From Porpolomopsis calyptriformis (lineage: Eukaryota; Basidiomycota; Agaricomycetes; Agaricales; Hygrophoraceae), in the NCBI GenBank assembly GCA_951640195.1, contig OX621164.1, positions 1,593,098-1,657,097 of the forward strand: 64,000 nt of DNA. The letters run 5' to 3'. Within the stretch, counting starts at the first letter, position 1, and each line of letters opens with the position of its first letter. A program made the translations under genes and the position numbers. The notes under the pieces are model-generated. The model searched no databases. It saw nothing but the letters and a program-made list of their open reading frames with translations, and was not told the origin of the DNA. This document shows positions 58,076-64,000 of this stretch, piece by piece.

Positions 58076-61000
58076 ATGGTTGAGTTGGATGATATCGACC
58101 GTATGAGTGATGCTCACGACACATTCAAGGACCATCCTCCAGATTTGGCTTATCCGTCGGGGTTACAAGGCGTGAATGGGATTGCAAATGACGGCAAGAC
58201 AATGGCAAGTCCTATACGCGATACCAGTCGGGAAGGATCAATTCCCGTCAATACTGATCGTGCGTCGGATGCCGGTAGCGTTCATAGTATGCCCGCTGTC
58301 CACATCCCTGAACCGCATTTACGGCGACCAGCCTCTGGAACCTTCGTGGAGTCCCCCACTGCAATCACGCCTTTCGCCTCTTCTTCCTCTCAAGCCGAAG
58401 CGCCCGCAGTGCAGTCCTCTCTGACGGCGCAAGACAGGCGAAATCGTCATCGTTCAGCGATCGAAGTATGTAATCGACTGGTTAGCTAATTCTTATTTGC
58501 AATTTACCAATAGCTACCAGGTTCGTTCATCCAGCCGCCTTTCGGGTTTTCTCAATAATCTTATACATCGGCGTGATACTGGCCAACCTGCTCATTCTCG
58601 AAGTATGTTTCGGGAAGAGAGGGTCCAATCTTCCGCAAATCCTCCATCGAGCACTGTCCCTCGCTCATCATCACCAATCCCAAGGGCTTCTACACCACCC
58701 CCGCGGTTACCACCACCCACTCTTCAAGAACTTGGCCTCTCGTTCTCTGTGCTCACATCTGATCTTTCGCCATCTCATTTCAGTGCACCTCCATGGAGCG
58801 GAACTTTTCTGAGACCTCATTACCTCCTTCTTTGTCATGCGCAAGGTCTTGACGTGCTTCCACTCGTGTCACCTCCGGCTCCACAGCCTTATACTCTTGT
58901 ACGTCGAGTACCTTTCAAAAGCGTCGTCGTGATGGAACATCGTGGGATTCTTGTCGCGATAGCCGGCAGAAGAGACGGTGTTCGAGTTTATGCCTTGGAG
59001 GAAGTGAAGAAGGTTATTGAGTGGCGCATTGAATTCGAGGGGCGAAGAGAACGCGAGCGAATGCGCAAGGAGGCAGCCAAGAAGATTTCTTCGTCGGGAG
59101 TCGATAGTGGCGGCGAGTTATGCCACTCGCTGGATAAAAATCACAGACCCACACCATCTATCACGTCGTTCACTGCGGCTAAAAATGTTGCTCGCAGGTC
59201 ATCTCATGCACCCTCTGCTACGACTCCCAAAGCGCCGACCGCGAAAACCATCAAACCTTCCACCCCACCTGTCGTTCCCGACACTTTTGGCCAGCCACCA
59301 CCTTATACCGATCTCTCTGATATACCATCTCCGGAAGGACCTTCTCTCAAAAACCCATCTCAGCCTCGACGCCCTTCTGTCAGTAACGTTCTTGCTAAAC
59401 CATCTGGCTCCCGTCGCCATAGAGAAACCGACATCCTCATACCTCACAATCGAGACTCGAAACCTGAACGGGAAGAAGGATCAAGTGATGACGAAGCTAT
59501 TGATATAGTCGCTGCCGGCGCAAGCGGAAGCCAGGCTCTGGATGAACGGACGAGTGCGATCCACTCTTCCCCCCAATCAAACCCAGCTCTGGCCATATCC
59601 GAATCACGACCTGCCATCAGGCACTCTCAAGCTTCTTCGCCATTGCCGCGAAATCGCTCAGCAACCATCAATCGTTCTCGGTCTGGAACCAGTGCCACCA
59701 TACCTCCATCCCCTACCCCCACCCTTCTCACATTACGCCAAGCGCTCTCTCAATCCTCGGGACAAATGTCGGAACAAGAACATGACCCGGGCATCCCAAT
59801 GGAGAACGTAGAAGTCGGAGACGAAGGCTGTAGGATAACTCTTGCACAAGCCCTGTTGGAGAGCCGTTTGCCCGACCTTCCTCCACTTGGCACCCGACGA
59901 CCCCAGCAGCCTATTCTTATCATGTCCACTATTGCAGCAGATCCTATTGTATCATCTACTCCCCGGACATCGGACGATGAAGATGACCAGGAGGAAGGTG
60001 GAATCTCTCTTGCGCAGGCTCTGATGGAAAGCCGTTTACCTCATCTTCCACCCGCTGGAACCCGTCGGCCTCAACAACCTATTCTCATCACTGATGCTAT
60101 CGTGTCCGTTCAAAGGGCTTCCGACGCAATACCAACTAAAAACTGTCCCAACGGGGGCGAACGCTCAGAACGACGGCGGCGAAGATGGTCTGTTCTCGAT
60201 GGCATGTTCTCCAGTACCTCGGCTCATCAATCATCCGATCCTTCGCCTCCGTCACAGCCACTTGCTGCGGCATTCACGCCAGACGCTCCAACCGATGCAG
60301 CTTTGAGAGAACGCCCAGAACCCAGTCTGTCCCGTTCGCTGTCCAATCGTTCTCAAAGTATTCGGGCGCCTGGTTCCTCCACTCAAGTGTCAGCATCGGG
60401 AGAACGGAGTGTAACATCTGCGACCAGAACACCATCTCCACATCCTGATCTTGTTCTGCCTTCCTCACGTTCTGGACTCATTCCACGGATAATCAGTAAA
60501 GCTTTTCATCCCCGGCGATCAGATGATCATTTTCAAGGGCTTGTCTTTAAAACTGCAGATGATGATAGTGCCAAGCATGGGACGCATCCGGCACCCCAAC
60601 CCAAGTTAGACTATATGAAGCTTCCCGGAACGAAAGGAGCATTACTCATCAGAGCGGTCGAAACCCCGAAGAAAAGGCAAGCTTGAATTCGAATGATGTT
60701 AAATTTGTTGTTAATAATAAGTGTCTCCCACTAGCTTTCTGGCAATTCTTTGTGGAGACAACGGCCAAAAAGTCGAGTTATTCGCGGGAACCTACCGTAC
60801 AGCACTCGGGCTGTCCCGTACCTTTATTTTACCCGATTCTCCCAAATCTATGGAATTACAGCTGCAGGGTGACGATTTAGTCGAGATATTCCTCGTATTC
60901 TCCCAGAACGTTTTCGGCCTGGAGCCAGCGACGGTCAGAGTTCGAGAAGTTAGGATCGGTCGGGCAGAGCGTAGAGCTGCAAGACGAAGAGCCCGGCAAA

Positions 61001-62379
61001 TCCGAACAGAAGAATTAGTGAATGAAGCCGAAGAATTTCAATTAGGGGACGAAGACCCGAATGTCAATTTCAATGTCGATGTTACCGTCTTGATGGCCCC
61101 AAATGCCGGGCCTACGAATGACGGAGATCAGACCTCCTTCCTTCCCTCCCCTGATCCCGAGGAGGCTACTCCACAAAGGGGTGAAAGCTCAAATACACCC
61201 ACGCCGGCTCATGTCGAAGAACTCGTTGCCCTGGCGAGTGCGCAAATGGGACCTTACACTACCTTCCAGCAACTTTCTTTTGCGCCCAAGTTTCCTTTGG
61301 CTTCGATCGCGGAAGGGTGCATCATCCCACCAACCTACCCTGATTTTCTCAAGTACCGCGTTGAGTATGAACCGCAAATTCCAAGTGGCCGGACAGGATC
61401 CGATGCGATCCCAACCTCTCCACCTGGTGTTTCCGTTCCAGCAACCAGACCAGCCAGCAAATGGCTTTATCGTGACCCCAAAGGTGTCGTTCATGGTGCG
61501 TGAAGCTACTAACTCTGTCACGAGGCTTATACTATCTTCACAGGTCCTTGGAAAGCTTCTTTGATGCAATCTTGGCTGAAAGAAGATCTTCTTCCGCCTG
61601 ATCTACCAGTGAAAAGGGAAGGAGAGGCCGAGTTCATACTTCTTAAAGAACTACGACTGCAATGCGCGGACCCAACACATCCTTTCCGACCACCGCCTCC
61701 AGCTCCAGCTCCAGCTCCCAATTCTGAACCGTTGGATATAATGCATAACCCTGCAAAGTATCTTTTACCACCGATCTCTCTTCTCTCTCAGCCGAAGCAC
61801 TTTGGACCTCCCGCACTGTTCTTCTCGTCGCGGGGTGGCCACAGCACGACGATTGTCGATTCACGGGGAAGATCGGTCCTGAAGGGCCGATTTATGTGGA
61901 GTAACGAACCTGAGGACGATCCCACACTGACTCTCGGTCGAATGGGCGATGTGAAACGCCTGGAAGCGTTTGACGTAAAGGATCGCGCGGTCCTGGTCGC
62001 CATGCGCCAGGGTGGACTAGAAGCTGTTGATTTCGGTGACGCGTTGCTGAGGCCGGCGGACGAATCACGGACGGTGTTGCCGCAGTTTAGCCCCCCTCCG
62101 TCGAATATCAGCCGGCGTGGGCCATTTGTGTGGAAGATGGGCACGCCCGTGTTTTCTTCGCCAACATCATCCACGGTTCTGTCATCGAAACCGAAAGGGA
62201 AAAAGCAGAGTACGGGTTCGGGACGATCGCCGATGGGAAAGACGGAGTTTTCGTTTGATGGGGAGGATGGACATGAGGAGGTTTTGTATCTGGGGAGAAA
62301 AGATGATGAGGTTTACATTTGCGAACGGAACGCTGGCACCTTTCGGATATTACGACTGTGTCCTTCACGACATGCATGA
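58076..62379 (+). CDS. CNH-like and GYF-domain fusion protein
   Basis: About 1,380 residues in four exons. After a disordered start, exon 2 joins at AIE|VRSSSRLSGFLNN. It carries a β-propeller/CNH-like segment (HYLLLCHAQGLDVLPLVSPP, VPFKSVVVMEHRGILVAIAG, DGVRVYALEEVKKVIEW). A long Ser/Pro-rich linker contains a duplicated unit around 59820–60100. After a GC–AG intron (60677–60734), SFLAILCGDNGQKVELFAGT resumes the propeller. A GYF domain follows: KWLYRDPKGVVHGPWKASLM, QSWLKEDLLPPDLPVKRE. The end (EEVLYLGRKDDEVYICERN) again looks like a propeller blade. GYF domains bind proline-rich peptides, and CNH domains occur in Rho/Rap regulators and Vps39-type proteins. Function of the fusion is unknown. 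Confidence 0.75.
59820..60100 (+). repeat. In-frame tandem duplication, 56-codon unit
   Basis: The segment ITLAQALLESRLPDLPP plus GTRRPQQPILI recurs 168 bp later as ISLAQALMESRLPHLPP plus GTRRPQQPILI. The unit ends share most residues while the spacer has diverged. A weaker relative (LTLRQALSQS) lies just upstream near 59729. Confidence 0.8.
60677..60734 (+). other. GC–AG intron in the CNH–GYF gene
   Basis: The exon ends AAA-AG and the intron begins GCAAGC and ends CACTAG (58 nt). The join AG|C restores the frame SFLAILCGDNG. No GT donor upstream of the in-frame stop restores that frame as well. Confidence 0.65.
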
Positions 62380-62450
62380 AATTGGTTGATTCTGACCTAC
62401 AGCACGCTTTGTATGACCAAAAAAGCTACACCACATAAACTCAAATATCT

Positions 62451-63098
62451 ATGACCACATCTCAGTCAAAGCGGGGGCCGGTGATCGTCATCACTGGAAC
62501 GCCAGGGACAGGAAAATCCACTCATGCCCAGCTTCTGGCGGAGGAGTGTCCGCTGCCACTACAGCACATTAACGTAGGAGAGTGGATAAAAGAAAAGGGG
62601 TTACATGAAGGATACGATCCGGACTGGCAGGCTTTCACCGTGGACGAGGATAAGGTGGGTTGAATGAACGTCATTCCCACCTTTTTTTTTTCTGAGAATG
62701 GGCAGTTATTGGACGAGCTGGAACCGTTGGCGGAGGAAGGCGGGATTGTGCTCGACTGGCATACCTGTGAGATATTCCCCGAACGCTGGGTGGATCTCGT
62801 CGTCGTGCTGCGGTGCGATCACACGCAATTGTGGGATCGACTAGAGAAACGGTATGGGTTTGGTTCGCGTTCTGGAAGATGGGAACTGATTTGGGGGAGT
62901 CGCAGAGGATATCCGTTGAAAAAAATACAGGAGAACAACGAGGCAGAGATTATGCAAGTGGTGTTGAGCGAGGCCCGATCGGCTTATGCGGGTGAGATCG
63001 TGGTGGAATTGAAAAGCGAAGACACGTCTGACCTGGAGGCGAACGTTGCGCGGATGGTGGAATGGATAAATAATTGGAGGCAGGGGGTAGAACATTAA
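62451..63098 (+). CDS. FAP7: Adenylate kinase isoenzyme 6 / Fap7
   Basis: P-loop ITGTPGTGKSTHAQLL is followed by HINVGEWIKEKGLHEGYDPD, FTVDEDK|LLDELEPLAEEGGI, VLDWHTCEIFPERWVDLVVV and LRCDHTQLWDRLEKR|GYPLKK. The end is IQENNEAEIMQVVLSEARSA, then a helical tail. All are hallmarks of the AK6/Fap7 family, with the short NMP and lid regions. Two introns: 62657–62711 (poly-T tract before its acceptor) and 62852–62909. Fap7 is a nuclear ATPase/adenylate kinase needed for 18S rRNA maturation with uS11 (Rps14). It starts 71 bp after the CNH–GYF stop. Confidence 0.92.
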
Positions 63099-63173
63099 TA
63101 GATACGGCTACAATATAATTAAGCACTTCCGAAGTGTCCCAAAGAAAAACAGAATGATGCAACCCGGGGTGTG

Positions 63174-64000
63174 TTACCACATTCTACCAAAAATAAGAAC
63201 GCCAGCGGCTACCCAAGTGGCTGAATGCGGACGTGGAGGAAGGTTGGGGAGAGCGCGGTTGACGGGCAAAAAACCAGAGGTGGAATCGCCCGGTCGGGCG
63301 GTGGTGGTGCCGGTGGGGGAAATTCTGGAATAAGGTGGATTTTTAGAGAAATGGGGAGTTGGTAAGTCAGAAACGCACGTTCCGGTGTCTTGGCCCGAGA
63401 CGGTTTCCACAGAGACGGAGGTGGCAGATGTGGTGGTGGTGGTGGTAGCGGTCGTGGTCGAGGTTGTGGTCGAGGTCGTGGTGGAGGGTGGGAGAGAGAG
63501 TATGATTGTCCCTGTGCCTGTTGGCAAGAAGGGGTTTTGGGGTGGGGGAGAATCACTTTGGGGGGAAGGCTGGAGTGGGTTAGAAACTGAGACGCAGAGG
63601 TTGGTTGAATTAGGGTTATCGATCAACACAAGGATGGGTGTGATGGAAAAAAAGGGAGTATCGTTAATGTGAGATTGTTCGTATAACGTGAGCTGTAGGA
63701 GGGTGAGCTTCGGTTAATGGTATTGCAAGTACATACGTTGTACGGCCCGGGGCGAGTGCAGAAGGGGATTGTGAATTCGAGATGCTTGATGGTGCTTCCG
63801 GGCTGCTGGGTGAGGAGAGCGGGGCCAGTAGAGACGGTGATGTTCAACGTGGTTTGGTATGAGACGAGAAATAAGTCGAGACTGTCGAAACCGGTGGGGA
63901 GGCCTGAGCCGGGAACTGACGCGGCTGGGGGTAGTTGGCCGTTCCCGGACACCTAAAGAGCATGAGAGTTGAACATGTGAGGGGGGGGGCGGACGACTCA
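63174..64000 (-). CDS. Secreted, threonine-rich protein, truncated by right window edge
   Basis: Three visible exons: one starting after CTTTAG at 63952 (SGNGQLPPAASVPGS, LDLFLVSYQTTLNITVSTGP, STIKHLEFTIPFCTRPGPYN), one with LTLYEQSHINDTPFFSITPI, VLIDNPNSTNLCVSV and a long Thr/Ser run, and a last one reading ISPTGTTTARPGDSTSGFLP and ending AGVLIFGRMW. N-glycosylation sites and a mucin-like Thr stretch suggest an extracellular or cell-wall protein. The signal peptide would lie beyond the window. The short hydrophobic C-terminus might be a weak GPI signal. Function unknown. It resembles the protein at the left edge in style, not clearly in sequence. Confidence 0.65.
63412..63486. repeat. GTG/GTC trinucleotide-rich tract
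   Basis: An imperfect (GTGGTx)n tract on the plus strand encodes the Thr/Ser-rich run of the secreted protein on the minus strand. Such tracts are prone to length change between strains. Confidence 0.7.

Noticed and set aside
63385..63672. Val/Gly-rich plus-strand frame
   Set aside because: Shadow of the Thr-rich tract of the secreted protein on the minus strand.
1..64000. Biosynthetic gene cluster, transposon, CRISPR array or integrated virus
   Set aside because: No backbone synthase, transposase, reverse transcriptase, terminal repeats or direct-repeat array is seen; the genes are unrelated housekeeping functions in ordinary compact fungal order.

Overview
The window is a compact, intron-rich piece of a fungal nuclear genome. 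Every long gene is interrupted by short introns (mostly 46–66 nt, GT–AG with CTAAC/CTGAC-like branch sites). Intergenic gaps are often under 150 bp, and the protein set (INO80 subunit Ies1, septin, ERMES subunit Mmm1, Itc1, QDE-1-type RNA-dependent RNA polymerase, Avt-type vacuolar transporter) is that of a basidiomycete, most likely a mushroom-forming Agaricomycete. I saw no transposon, CRISPR array, virus, rRNA or convincing tRNA gene. The exon joins below were worked out by hand from reading frames and splice signals.

Layout, left to right. 1–738 (-): truncated secreted/membrane protein. 950–2910 (+): IES1. 3345–6673 (-): MIT-domain protein. 6953–8586 (-): Cdc11-type septin, divergent from mitochondrial MutS homolog MSH1 (8722–12605, +). 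12826–13385 (-): ribosomal stalk protein P1, divergent from eIF3k (13496–14428, +). 14452–16707 (-): vacuolar amino-acid transporter. 16914–20339 (-): Itc1-like ISWI partner. 20933–about 23510 (-): conserved basidiomycete protein of unknown function. 23662–25538 (+): Gfo/Idh/MocA oxidoreductase resembling D-galacturonate reductase. 26474–27943 (-): G1-type cyclin with about 2.6 kb of gene-poor DNA upstream. 30537–34649 (-): eIF4E-binding (4E-T-like) protein, divergent from a tiny LYRM2-like gene (34740–35101, +).

35703–39470 (+): RNA-dependent RNA polymerase. 39600–40205 (-): SmD2, divergent from Pescadillo/NOP7 (40266–42307, +). 42506–46773 (+): Sec7–PH Arf-GEF. 47188–48822 (+): protein with four copies of a short basic motif. 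48891–49553 (-): RPB8. 49637–50695 (-): MMM1, divergent from a tubulin-tyrosine-ligase-like protein (50763–52274, +). 52377–53860 (+): CDK11-like kinase. 53942–55815 (-): Rap1 telomere protein. 55934–57784 (-): D-lactate/D-2-hydroxyglutarate dehydrogenase. 58076–62379 (+): CNH-like plus GYF fusion protein. 62451–63098 (+): adenylate kinase 6 (Fap7). 63174 to the right edge (-): truncated secreted, threonine-rich protein.

Most genes are housekeeping and do not form one pathway. Several lie head-to-head over very short shared promoters: septin/MSH1, P1/eIF3k, 4E-T/LYRM2, SmD2/NOP7 and MMM1/TTL. P1/eIF3k (translation) and SmD2/NOP7 (RNA processing and ribosome assembly) are plausible co-regulated pairs. 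The most unusual observations concern gene structure: 8-nt and 6-nt microexons in the oxidoreductase, three GC–AG introns, introns placed directly after the start codon, an unexplained frame shift in the MIT-domain gene, and the CNH–GYF fusion with an internal tandem duplication.
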